From the NCBI GenBank assembly GCA_002701545.1, contig NZVR01000139.1, positions 39,361 to 96,949 of the forward strand: a stretch of DNA of 57,589 nt, read 5' to 3'. The notes under the pieces were generated by a model. The model saw only the letters and a program-made list of their open reading frames with translations, made no database searches and was not told where the DNA came from. This document shows, one piece after another, positions 1 to 11,235 of the stretch (position 1 is the first letter of the stretch; every line of letters begins with the position of its first letter). This DNA comes from Blastopirellula sp. (GTDB lineage: Bacteria > Planctomycetota > Planctomycetia > Pirellulales > Pirellulaceae). The translations under genes and the position numbers were made by a program.

Positions 1-2945
1 TGCGTTGTCTCAAACGCCCATCGGACCTTCGCGCGGGCATCACCCGTTTGGGATGTAATCCGACGTGCAAAAGCGGCCGCCTGCTCGTGTACAAACGGTG
101 AATTCATCAAATAAAGTGCTTGCGTCGGAGTTGTTGTTGCTTGCCGAAACGCCACGCTCTGATTGGGATCTGCGGCGTCAAACAACACCAGATACGGATG
201 CCTGCGGTTACGTTGCACCATCAAATAGACGCTGCGGTGATTGGAATCGTAGATCGCATGAAACGGATTGTGGATGGTAAAGCCCCAGGTATTGACCGAC
301 GGAAACGGGTGCGGTTGCGGTACCGTCTGATCCAGTCCGCCGCTCAGGGCCAGCATCCCATCTCGAATCGACTCGGCATCCAGAGGGCGTCTCGAGTATC
401 GCCAGTGCCAGCGATTGGTAGGATCGGTTGCATGACCAGCCTCACTATCAACGCTCGCCAACTGATACGTTCTGGAGGACATGATCCGTCGATGCAATGT
501 CTTGACTGACCACCCCGAAGCAATGAACTCTGCCGCCAGCCAGTCGAGAAGTTGCGGGTGCGTCGGAGCTGCGCCCCGCGACCCAAAGTCACTGGGAGTC
601 GCTACGATCCCGGTGCCAAAGTGCCATTGCCAAACACGGTTCACGAACACGCGGGCGGTAAGCGGATTCTGCGGATGCGTCATCCAACGCGCCAATGCTA
701 ACCGGCCGCTCCCCGTTCCCTGAGCAACCTCATGCCCCCCCAGCACTTCCAGGTTTCGCCGCGGAACTTCGTTACCCAATCGTTGCGGTTCACCACGTTG
801 CTGTACGCGCGCATTGCGTGGCGTCCCTTCGGTCACCCCGTAAGCCACCGGATACGCGACTTCGGCTGCAACCGCTTGCCGCCGGCTCGTCAAATCCTTG
901 ATCTTGGCATCGAGCTTTGCCAGTTGCTCTTTTTCATTGGCGTCCGCAACGCGTATCTTCACAGGGCCGGTACCAGGTAAACCAAAGGCAACTTCCTGAA
1001 GACCTAGATTATCCAGATCACGCGCACATGCCGGGCCTCCGACATGACCAATCGCATCGCAAATAAAACAGTCAATGACCCCATCCCAATTGGCAGCAAG
1101 CTGTTTGTCTTGAAACACAGTCAGCTCGCCTTGCGTACCAAGACGGCCAGAATACTTCTTCGTCGCTGGATCAATCGTCAAATGAAGCGTGTACCACGTA
1201 CCCGGCTCGAGGTCCTGAATTTTCTCCCATTGAGAACCATTGCGAATCGCAAATTCTGTGGCAGTCGCACTACATTCCAAGGCGATGGATTGCACCACCC
1301 CGCGTCCCAAATAGAAACGAAATGCGCCCGTCTGACGGGATGATGCCACCGATCGGAAATCGATCGTGAAATGCATCTGCTTGCCCGGCGCAGCCCGCAG
1401 CCCCTGCTCGAAGACATAGCGCAGGCCATCGTTAGGCTGCCCACTACCGATTCTCACCCCGAGCTTGCCTTGGGGATGAACGTGTTGAAAGGGACTTTGC
1501 GCCTCGTCCGTGACCGAGATAGGCCCGGAAGTCACCCATGGTTTTCCAGGCGGTTTATCCAGCACCTGACTCTCGAATCCCAAATCCACACCACCAGCAA
1601 GCCAATTCGGATCTTGCTCTAATCGCTGGCGATTCAGGGCCGCGATTTCCCTGTCCAAGCGAGCCACGCGTTGGGTCTTCTGTTCCTCCAGCCTGACCAC
1701 TTCATCAGCCGGTACCAGCGGGGGGAAGTGAGCAGGCCGTTTCTGCTCTTCGCCACCAGGGAAGGCCCACGTCGTACTCTCTAAAATACCGTAAAGGGCG
1801 TAGTAGTCAGCCATCGACACCGGGTCGTATTTGTGGTCGTGACATCGCGCACATCCCACCGACAACCCCAACAGGGAACGCCCCAGGGAATCGATCACAT
1901 CGGCAAAGTCGAGATACTGATAGTCCGGTGAGGCCTTGTAGCCGTAGCGTTTGCCGATCGCCAGAAAACCCGTTGCGGTCACGCAACTGGCATACTCCTC
2001 GGCGGGCCGTTGCTGGGCCAGGATGTCACCCGCAATTTGCTCGGCCACGAAAGCATCAAACGGCTTATCAGCGTTGAGCGCGTCAATCACCCAATCGCGA
2101 TACTTGACTGCCTCGCGCACCGGGTAGTCAGCACCGTCCCCGGCGGTATCCGCATACCGCGCCACGTCTAGCCAATGTCGCCCCCAACGTTCGCCGTACG
2201 CTGGCGACTCCAATAAGCGATCGATCACCGAATCAAATGCATCTTCCGATGGATCATTGAGAAAGGCATTCAGCTCGTCCAGCGTCGGCGGCAGTCCCGT
2301 CAGATCCAACGTCGCGCGTCGCAGTAAAGTGCGACGATCTGCATCCGCCACTGGAGTCAGCCCGCGTTCCTTAAGCCGATTCAAAACAAACGCATCAATG
2401 GGATTCCGCACCCAGTCGTCCGGAGCAATCGATGGGATCGGTGGTTTCTGTAGCGGTCGAAAAGACCAAAACGAGCCCGACTCTTGCAAACTCAATCGAG
2501 AAGCGGTCTGGGGTGCGGCTGCTCGACGCGGATCCGGAGCACCACGCTTGATCCAAAGCTCCAGAGCTGAGATCTCATTTGCGGTCAATTTTTCATTAGG
2601 TGGCATCGCCAAATCCGGGTCATCGTGCCTGACGGCTTTCAGCAGCAAGCTGTTTTCCGGCTGACCGGCAATCACGGCAGTACCACGGTCACCACCACGC
2701 AACCAACCATCGCGAGAATCCAACCGCAAGCCACCTTCTTGCTTTTTCGCGCCGTGACACTCGAGACAATGCTTGATCAATAGCGGTCGCACACGCGCTT
2801 CAAAGAAATCCTCGTCACTCTCCGCATAGCCGACGGAAACCGATGCCAGGCAGACGATGGACACCAGCAAGATCGCGCAACGGTGCGGCACGCTGCACCA
2901 TGGCTTTTCATTCGGCTCAGCAAACTGGGGCATGGGAAACTTCAT
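1..2945 (-). CDS. PSCyt1-DUF1549-DUF1553 secreted protein, 3' end cut by window edge
   Basis: Reading the minus strand from ATG at 2945 stays open at every point I translated and runs off position 1. The first ~45 residues hold a hydrophobic signal segment ending near SVGYAES. Next comes a cytochrome-like CLECHG motif (PSCyt1, about 2750), the DUF1549 signature HWLDVARYADT (about 2170-2140) and a second heme-type CARCHDHK (about 1850-1825). A jelly-roll/LamG-like middle covers about 1600-1000. DUF1553 follows with WMTHPQNPLTARVFVNR, and MNSPFVHEQAAA sits near 100-70. The part present encodes about 981 residues; the family is usually 900-1100, so only a short C-terminal tail is missing. These proteins are abundant in planctomycetes and usually precede a DUF1501 gene, which would lie beyond the left edge. 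The role is not established; an exported heme protein linked to polysaccharide breakdown is the usual suggestion. Domain identity is secure, function is not. Confidence 0.9.
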   Translation of the reverse strand, partial: MKFPMPQFAEPNEKPWCSVPHRCAILLVSIVCLASVSVGYAESDEDFFEARVRPLLIKHCLECHGAKKQEGGLRLDSRDGWLRGGDRGTAVIAGQPENSLLLKAVRHDDPDLAMPPNEKLTANEISALELWIKRGAPDPRRAAAPQTASRLSLQESGSFWSFRPLQKPPIPSIAPDDWVRNPIDAFVLNRLKERGLTPVADADRRTLLRRATLDLTGLPPTLDELNAFLNDPSEDAFDSVIDRLLESPAYGERWGRHWLDVARYADTAGDGADYPVREAVKYRDWVIDALNADKPFDAFVAEQIAGDILAQQRPAEEYASCVTATGFLAIGKRYGYKASPDYQYLDFADVIDSLGRSLLGLSVGCARCHDHKYDPVSMADYYALYGILESTTWAFPGGEEQKRPAHFPPLVPADEVVRLEEQKTQRVARLDREIAALNRQRLEQDPNWLAGGVDLGFESQVLDKPPGKPWVTSGPISVTDEAQSPFQHVHPQGKLGVRIGSGQPNDGLRYVFEQGLRAAPGKQMHFTIDFRSVASSRQTGAFRFYLGRGVVQSIALECSATATEFAIRNGSQWEKIQDLEPGTWYTLHLTIDPATKKYSGRLGTQGELTVFQDKQLAANWDGVIDCFICDAIGHVGGPACARDLDNLGLQEVAFGLPGTGPVKIRVADANEKEQLAKLDAKIKDLTSRRQAVAAEVAYPVAYGVTEGTPRNARVQQRGEPQRLGNEVPRRNLEVLGGHEVAQGTGSGRLALARWMTHPQNPLTARVFVNRVWQWHFGTGIVATPSDFGSRGAAPTHPQLLDWLAAEFIASGWSVKTLHRRIMSSRTYQLASVDSEAGHATDPTNRWHWRYSRRPLDAESIRDGMLALSGGLDQTVPQPHPFPSVNTWGFTIHNPFHAIYDSNHRSVYLMVQRNRRHPYLVLFDAADPNQSVAFRQATTTPTQALYLMNSPFVHEQAAAFARRITSQTGDARAKVRWAFETT

Positions 2946-3344
2946 CAACGGCTTCTCGTCCTGCGATTCTCTCCAGTCGATATCCTGTGGTTATTCAAAG
3001 CCTATCCATGAGCCCCCACGGGTGTCAAACTGAGGCAGATCACGAGTCGTCCCGAGACAACGTGGTCCTCACAATGGATCGCAGCGGAGTTGTTCGTAAC
3101 AGCCGGTTTACCCGACAGCAGCAAGACCTACTGCCACCCAGCGGCAGCGTGAGGCCGCCGCATGGAGCGTCTTTGCTTTCAATAAAATGGCTACCTTTCG
3201 CCGCTGCCAACCGACTATTCTGGAATGTAACTTCGCGTCAAAACGATGATATATCTCGTCGTTTTCGGCAGTTCGTCATGCGGTACGGTGTGGCCGGCAA
3301 CTTTTTTGCGTCATTTTCAGAAAAGTCTGTCTGAAAACACCTGC
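2946..3344. other. Intergenic region between divergent genes
   Basis: About 400 bases separate the divergent DUF1553 and ECF sigma genes. I see no convincing protein in it: open frames here lack ribosome binding sites and recognisable motifs. The one structured element I can point to is an imperfect dyad at 3240-3265. Promoters for both flanking genes should lie here, but I could not pick out a convincing -35/-10 pair. Confidence 0.5.
3240..3265. promoter_or_regulatory. Inverted repeat upstream of ECF sigma gene
   Basis: Seven-base arms AAAACGA (3240-3246) and TCGTTTT (3259-3265) are exact reverse complements. They flank an 8-bp self-complementary core GATATATC (3248-3255), so the element is a nested but slightly off-centre dyad. 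It lies about 80-105 bases upstream of the likely sigma-factor start. An operator or an RNA hairpin in the leader are both possible; this is inference from symmetry only. Confidence 0.3.
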
Positions 3345-3905
3345 ATGCGTACTTGGAATCAGGAGGTCCCTTTGGACGACGTACCGCATATCCAACAATA
3401 TCTGCAACTGCGCAGCGAATTCATGGGCTACCTGTACGCCATGACGCGTGATGCCGAGTTGTCTGAAGACATCTATCAAAATGCTGCGGTGGTGGTGATT
3501 GAGCAAACCGCCAAACCAGAGGTGATCCGTGATTTTCGAGCTTGGGCAAAAGAAGTGATTCGCCGACAAGCATTACACGCCTTGCGAGCGCGAACCGTTT
3601 CCGCAAAGCACGCACGTACGATTTCACCAGAGCTTCTGGATGTCGTATCCGACACATTCCTGCAGGAGTCGACCACGATCCCTGCTGACCGCGATGAAGC
3701 GCAGGCTCTCCGGCAGTGCCTTCAGGAACTCCCCGCCCGGCAACGGGAAATGGTAACTATGCGCTACGAACGAGGTGCCGCTTTCGACGAAATATCGGAC
3801 TGTTTGGGATCGACACCTGCTGCCGTACAACGAGCCCTCAGCAGGATCCGCAAAATGCTTCATGGATGCGTCCAACGACGTCTGCGTTTGGCGGAGGGAA
3901 TGTGA
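3345..3905 (+). CDS. ECF sigma factor (sigma-70 family)
   Basis: A small sigma-70 protein of 177-186 residues with region 2 (FMGYLYAMTRDAELSEDIYQ, then DFRAWAKEVIRR) and region 4 (ELPARQREMVTMRYE followed by an HTH around AFDEISDCLGSTPAAVQRAL). It resembles the sigma group found beside membrane FecR/anti-sigma proteins in Gemmata, Verrucomicrobia and relatives. The start is uncertain. ATG 3345 has no clear ribosome site, while TTG 3372 in the same frame lies 5 bases after a perfect AGGAGGT (3361-3367) and would give the shorter protein. Its stop TGA shares its A with the ATG of the next gene, so the two are probably translated together. It likely directs transcription of its own operon and unlinked targets. 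Confidence 0.88.
   Translation: MRTWNQEVPLDDVPHIQQYLQLRSEFMGYLYAMTRDAELSEDIYQNAAVVVIEQTAKPEVIRDFRAWAKEVIRRQALHALRARTVSAKHARTISPELLDVVSDTFLQESTTIPADRDEAQALRQCLQELPARQREMVTMRYERGAAFDEISDCLGSTPAAVQRALSRIRKMLHGCVQRRLRLAEGM
3361..3374 (+). promoter_or_regulatory. Strong Shine-Dalgarno with TTG start candidate
   Basis: AGGAGGT at 3361-3367 is the best ribosome binding site I noticed in the window. The next in-frame start-type codon is TTG at 3372, five bases beyond AGGAGGT, in the sigma-factor frame. No ATG follows at a suitable distance. This suggests that translation of the ECF factor starts at TTG 3372, ten codons into the longer reading frame. Confidence 0.5.
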
Positions 3906-4932
3906 TGGCGAATTCAGCTGCCCAGCCCAACGATCTCGAGGATCTCATCATCGGCCACTTCGATGGCACGTTGACAGAAGTTGAAGAAAAAGAACTCGCC
4001 AAAACGCTGAACACGTCACCTGAAGCAAAGGCTCTCTTTTTGTCCTACATGCGACTCGAAGGGCGTCTGCATTCCTTCGGGCGAGATGGCTTCTTACAAC
4101 CACCCTCGACGGTTTCCGATACCACGGCGAGTTCGTCGCCAGATGCTGATGTGGAGCTGACGAATGCTGGCCAACACCGCGTACCAAGGCGTTCGCGCAT
4201 GTGGACAGTTGCCACATCTGTCGCCGCCTGTGCTGCCATGCTCCTCATTGCCGCTTGGGGGCTCCAGCCTGCGCCGGTCAACGCCAACACAGTATTGCAA
4301 CGAGCTCAACAAGCGGCCGAGGAACCCATCGACCGCACTTACCGGCTGACGATCACTGCCGAACAGGACGAGCGCGCGTCCACGCAGCAAGCATTGATGG
4401 TATTCGTGCGCGGCGGAGGGTGTTTTGTGGTCCAACCGGTTGACGGTAGCTATGCCATGGGAAGCGATGGCGCGGAATATTGGTTTATCCCACAAAAGGG
4501 TCCCGTTTGGGTTACAGACAATTTCCGCGGACTCGCTCAAGATATTCAAAAACGCATTCCCCACAGGCGATTACTGGAATTAGCCGCTTCACCGCATGAA
4601 CCGCTATTGATGCAAATGTCGTCCTTATTGAATCTGATCGCAAATGCGTACGACATGGAGCTGGTGGATACGACAAATGCTAACGAACACCATCTTCGGG
4701 CGACGCTTCGTTCCAGCAAACGCGCCCGTCCCCCGCAAATCGACTTTTGGGCGGACGCGAAGAGCGGGGTGGTGGTTCGCGCGGAAATCACGTGGAACCC
4801 CAACAGGCTGGTCTGCTTTGAACTCATGGAGTCACCTGCATTGAATGCGCAGTGGTACCATTACTCCAGCCACACTGCGAACCGCAATGTCAAACGCCTC
4901 GATGCAGCACCGCTTAGAAACTTCGAAAAAAA

Positions 4933-4936
<4 letters not shown>
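3905..4936 (+). CDS. Membrane anti-sigma factor-like protein
   Basis: A 343-residue protein starting at an ATG that overlaps the sigma-factor stop (TGATG). The N-terminal ~90 residues (LIIGHFDGTLTEVEEKELAK, then SPEAKALFLSYMRLEGRL) match the cytoplasmic helical domain of planctomycete anti-sigma/FecR-type partners. A single membrane helix follows around residues 100-120 (VATSVAACAAMLLIAAWGL). The C-terminal ~220 residues are extracytoplasmic, with alternating strands and a LolA/MucB-like look (VLQRAQQAAEEPIDRTYRLT); that resemblance is tentative. It probably holds the upstream sigma factor at the membrane and releases it on an envelope signal. The stop overlaps an ATG for the redox fusion protein, which suggests that protein is part of the same regulated unit. 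Confidence 0.78.
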
Positions 4937-7347
<2,411 letters not shown>

Positions 7348-7472
7348 TGATGGCCAACCTCCGTACGTCACCGAGCGTGATGATCAAGAGAGACACACCG
7401 GTCGCGTGATCACCTGCTGGTAATGCCACAGCCGACAAGCCTCACAAGAGGACGCTTGCAAGCGCAGATCAC

Positions 7473-9752
7473 TCACTGCTGAAATCGCAGGGTTGGGCCA
7501 ACCGGAGTGCGATGGCGGGCATACGAGCGACGCAAATCTTCAAAGGCTGGAATTCCCCACATATCGTCAGCATCGCCGTTACGGACCAATAAACTTCGAC
7601 CTACGACTATGTCAGGGTGGACCAACGGCGAGAGACCGTCAAAGCTGGCCGGGTCCCGAAAACGATCTCCGTCACCTGCCACCGTGGACATCAACAACAC
7701 ATACGTCACGTTCTCTCGCAAACGCACGGGCTCAGGCAAGCGGACGTAACGAAATGAGTCGTGTAACTCGCCAGCCTGTTGCGGAGACACCTCACAGCGC
7801 GCGACTTCCTCAAGCCCGTCGCGATCCGTGCGAAGTAATCTGAGAACATGCGGCGAAGCCAGTTGCCGTTTCTTATTCCCAACGGGCTGTTGCGACGGCT
7901 GGTCCCGATCATGCTCGGTCGGAATCGCACGTGCGGCACGCATCGCAACATCTCTATCAAAGTCATCGAAGATGCCAAGATGCGTCACTTGCTTTTCGCC
8001 ACTTCCGGCTCGAAGCTGGAACTCCAACCCAATCTCCCCCGTGACATCATTGCGCAAATTATGCCACCCCGGATCAACAAACAACGAGGGCCCGGCGGGT
8101 AAATTCAAGCTCCGAGCGTAACCACGATTGTGAAGCTGCAAAAGCTTTGCAGCTAACTCCCGCACCACGTCAGTCTCCGACTGGCCAACCGCGTCCCCAT
8201 TCTCATAAAGGTTTTGCTGCAGATCATAGTAAACGGTGGGAAGTGAGGCGCCGCGTGCAGACTTGTCAGACCAGGGAGCCCACGGCATCGCCAGTCCCCC
8301 CTCAACGATCAACTTGTGTTTCCCCTGACGAATTGCCAAAGCGTCATTGAGATAAGGTGGTCCAAGGTGGCAGAAGAAAACCCGTGGTCGCAGATCCGGG
8401 CCTTCCGCAGTCTGATTCCAGTAGGCGAATACGTTGTAACTGTCTTGGGCTTCCTGGGGAGCGAGTGGATGTCCGACCAGATGCGCAAAGGTCGCATATA
8501 AGTCGGTCAAGGTCATGATCGAACGGTTCGTTTTCCCGCCTTCGAGAACCGCAGGCCAGGAGACCAACAGTGGAACACGAATCCCACCCTCCCACAGCTT
8601 TGCTTTCTTGCCTCGCAGGCTGCCACTTTCCTGATTGCGGCCCAAGTTGTCGCCGGTATTCGGGCCGTTGTCGCTGGTGAAAACAATGATCGTATTTTCA
8701 ATCAGCCGATGTCCCTTCCAGCGCGGATCTTCCGTCGTCTGTAGTTGCTCGAGCAGCCTTCCCAGTGCCACATCATTCTCCAGGACCATGTCTTCACGGT
8801 CGCCGGCAGGTGCATTATCGGAATAGCGACTCTGGCCTTGGATCTGCTTGCCGGCCAACACATCCGGCACAGCATAATCTCCCCCCGGATGTCGCTGAAA
8901 GTGATTCGCGTTTGGTACGTAATAGAGAAAGAAAGGCTGATCAGACTGCTGCGACTGCCGTTGAATAAACGCTTCAACCTCATGCAAATAGCGTTGCCCC
9001 AGGAGTTTCAGATCCCAGTCGGGCGCGGCCAGGATCTGGCCGGTGCGGCGTTTCATTCCAATTCGCTGCATGCGACTACGGTCCGTGAAGGTCAAGCGGT
9101 CGTTGCGAATGAAAACTCGCGGTTCCGTATCCAGTGGATCTTCGGTATTCCCCGCAACGCCGAAATACTCATCGAAACCATGATGCGTCGGCCCATCCAA
9201 CAACGGTTTCGTAAAGTCGACATCGTGAAAATAAAAGTCGTCCGCCGGCTGCCCTTCACCGTCGTCGAAAGCGACGCCAACATGGTACTTGCCGACGCCG
9301 GCGGTGCGGTAACCATTAGCCTGCAGCATTTCTGGAAGCGTCGTCAAACCACGCTGAATCATCGGAGTATTGGGTCCGTGAGGGAGCCAGCCCTGCTGCT
9401 TCAGGTAGGCTCGATGAGCAAAACGTCCAGTCAAGAGCGAATAGCGTGTCGCGCTGCACATCGAGGCCGGGGCATAGCCATCCGTAAACAGGATGGCGGT
9501 ACGAGCGAAACGCTCTAACTGAGGAGTGCGCAGCGTCCGCGCGATGGGTGGGGCTTCAGGACTCAAACGCACACCGAGATACGCACTGGTATCTCCGATC
9601 CCCATATCGTCCGCCATCATGACGATAATATTCGGCTTGGCAGGTCGAGCATCAGCCCGCACCTGCCCCATCGGTTGAGATGAAACGACTCCGCTCAACA
9701 CGAAGCCCAGGACGCTTGCGTTCAACGCAACTCGATACCGCAAACTCTTCAT
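7473..9752 (-). CDS. Secreted sulfatase (Cys-type) with C-terminal extension
   Basis: A 759-residue alkaline-phosphatase-superfamily sulfatase. A signal peptide occupies roughly residues 1-35. The metal-binding MMADDMG (Asp48-Asp49) and the formylglycine site MCSATRYSLLTGR are present, with Cys99 as the residue to be oxidised and Arg103 in place. A later FTSDNGPN supplies further metal ligands. The catalytic part ends near residue 550. The last ~200 residues (from about SLFVDPGWHN) form a separate, probably beta-rich domain that I cannot name. It should hydrolyse a sulfate ester on a carbohydrate or other organic sulfate in the periplasm or outside. It is the last gene of a four-gene minus-strand set with an enolase-type enzyme and another sulfatase. 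Activity depends on a maturase encoded elsewhere. Confidence 0.9.
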   Translation of the reverse strand: MKSLRYRVALNASVLGFVLSGVVSSQPMGQVRADARPAKPNIIVMMADDMGIGDTSAYLGVRLSPEAPPIARTLRTPQLERFARTAILFTDGYAPASMCSATRYSLLTGRFAHRAYLKQQGWLPHGPNTPMIQRGLTTLPEMLQANGYRTAGVGKYHVGVAFDDGEGQPADDFYFHDVDFTKPLLDGPTHHGFDEYFGVAGNTEDPLDTEPRVFIRNDRLTFTDRSRMQRIGMKRRTGQILAAPDWDLKLLGQRYLHEVEAFIQRQSQQSDQPFFLYYVPNANHFQRHPGGDYAVPDVLAGKQIQGQSRYSDNAPAGDREDMVLENDVALGRLLEQLQTTEDPRWKGHRLIENTIIVFTSDNGPNTGDNLGRNQESGSLRGKKAKLWEGGIRVPLLVSWPAVLEGGKTNRSIMTLTDLYATFAHLVGHPLAPQEAQDSYNVFAYWNQTAEGPDLRPRVFFCHLGPPYLNDALAIRQGKHKLIVEGGLAMPWAPWSDKSARGASLPTVYYDLQQNLYENGDAVGQSETDVVRELAAKLLQLHNRGYARSLNLPAGPSLFVDPGWHNLRNDVTGEIGLEFQLRAGSGEKQVTHLGIFDDFDRDVAMRAARAIPTEHDRDQPSQQPVGNKKRQLASPHVLRLLRTDRDGLEEVARCEVSPQQAGELHDSFRYVRLPEPVRLRENVTYVLLMSTVAGDGDRFRDPASFDGLSPLVHPDIVVGRSLLVRNGDADDMWGIPAFEDLRRSYARHRTPVGPTLRFQQ

Positions 9753-9913
9753 GATCGGTGACTCGTAACTAGCATCATGTACGGGAGCGCAACAGGATCG
9801 CCTTTAAGGTCCACACTCAAACGTTATACAACTTCATCGCTTCTTATTTCGCGCCACGGAGCAAACCGTAGTCACGCCGGTAACGCGATCTTCTCAGCCT
9901 ACTTCCCCAAGCA

Positions 9914-11095
9914 TCAAGACGGTAGAGCCAGGCCAAATCCGGGTTGATGTGAGGGATGAAATTGAGCATGAACAATTTTATTTTCACCAAAACCAACATC
10001 ACCGCCGCGAGTGGTAACACCTTCGATCGTGGGGGCGTTGCCGTAAGCAGCGGCGAAATGCGCCGCGTAGACGGTCTTCAGTGCGGTACCCCAGGTATGC
10101 GGCGAGGCAGCAATTCCCTGCCGCGTAAGCCGTGGCATCTGATGTCGCCAACGCGTGAATCCGTGGCCACAAATGTCCTCCAGACGCACGTTCAGCGTGT
10201 GGTCTCTCTGCAATCTCTCCAGAGTGGCAAAATCAGGCTTGGCCTCACCATCAGCGCGGAGTGTTTCCTTTCGCCCATTGGCAACCAGATAATCTCGTAA
10301 ACGAGTCCAGTCAGTGACCGTTTCGTGAAACGGTTCTTCGATCCAGAAGAGCGGTACGTCGGCGATACCATCCAGGAAGGCAATCATCGTGTCGACGGTG
10401 AAGCCATTGTTGCCATCGACCAGTATCTCCACCTTGGGGAACGCCTGATGAATCGCCTTGACGACGTCGATATCCCGCTGCAAGCCGACCTTGGGCGGCA
10501 TCCACTTGGTACCTCGACCGATTTTGACCTTCAGTTGCCGGTAGCCATATTCGTAGTCCCAACGACAGTTTTCGAGGACTTGATCAATGCCCGCAGGGTT
10601 ATCTGCGGGGTCGAGATCGTCAAAATAAATCATACCGGAATAAACTTTCGTCAACCGTGGCTCATCGGCTCCAGCCAACGCCCAGACAGGTCGTTCGAGG
10701 ATCACGCCGGCGAGATCATGCAGGGGAATGTCGATGGCGTGGTACTTGTCAGACGTGATGCCGGTGCGCGGATCGATCAGTTCTGCGATTGACTTGCCTT
10801 GCACGAGTTCCAGCAGTTGTTCGGCCTTACCAGTTTTACCTTGCGTTTGCCCCCAACCAGTCGCGCCTCGATTCGTATGCAGCACGCAAACGCGCAGCCG
10901 GGTTGGTCCCTGGCCATGAATGCCTTTGGTGGAGTTACGACCCACCTGGCGTGGCCAGGGGACACTGACTGTCCGGAATTCAACGCGATCAATACGGTGT
11001 TCCGAAAGTGGCGAGTCGGCGGCGAGTGCCAGCGAGGGTAGTGTGCAAGCTGCCGTTGTCAGTGCCGTTTGGTTCAAGAAAGCGCGACGGTCCAT
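9914..11095 (-). CDS. Enolase-superfamily (mandelate racemase/muconate lactonizing) enzyme, Tat-exported
   Basis: 393 residues from ATG 11095, chosen because it begins MDRRAFLNQ, a Tat-type twin-arginine leader ending near SLALAAD. An in-frame ATG at 11143 would only add an unconvincing tail. Superfamily landmarks are visible: QLKVKIG with the KxK pair (Lys189, Lys191), metal ligands in LVDGNNG (Asp227), WIEEPF (Glu253) and ADGE (282-284), plus a late SPHTWG. Members abstract a proton alpha to a carboxylate, as in acid-sugar dehydratases and racemases. Between two sulfatases, dehydration of a desulfated acid sugar is a fair guess. An exported member of a usually cytoplasmic family is mildly unusual, though Tat-tagged ones are seen in planctomycetes. 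Substrate cannot be told from sequence. Confidence 0.85.
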   Translation of the reverse strand: MDRRAFLNQTALTTAACTLPSLALAADSPLSEHRIDRVEFRTVSVPWPRQVGRNSTKGIHGQGPTRLRVCVLHTNRGATGWGQTQGKTGKAEQLLELVQGKSIAELIDPRTGITSDKYHAIDIPLHDLAGVILERPVWALAGADEPRLTKVYSGMIYFDDLDPADNPAGIDQVLENCRWDYEYGYRQLKVKIGRGTKWMPPKVGLQRDIDVVKAIHQAFPKVEILVDGNNGFTVDTMIAFLDGIADVPLFWIEEPFHETVTDWTRLRDYLVANGRKETLRADGEAKPDFATLERLQRDHTLNVRLEDICGHGFTRWRHQMPRLTRQGIAASPHTWGTALKTVYAAHFAAAYGNAPTIEGVTTRGGDVGFGENKIVHAQFHPSHQPGFGLALPS

Positions 11096-11235
11096 AGGAT
11101 CCTGACTCGTGGGTTTGGGAAAGATTTGCGATGGGGATGACAAGTGGCTATCGTCACGCGACGATCATCCAACTCCGTTTTCGTGGCGACGACGTTGTCT
11201 GAAGAGGTCAACGCATGGGACGTCCCATACGTGTC

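Noticed and set aside
7430-7465. Palindrome GCTTGCAAGC between convergent genes as a terminator
   Set aside because: Short stem with no T-run on either strand.
8745-9518. Long open frame on the plus strand (257 codons)
   Set aside because: It is antisense to the sulfatase at 7473-9752, has no motif and follows from that gene's codon bias.
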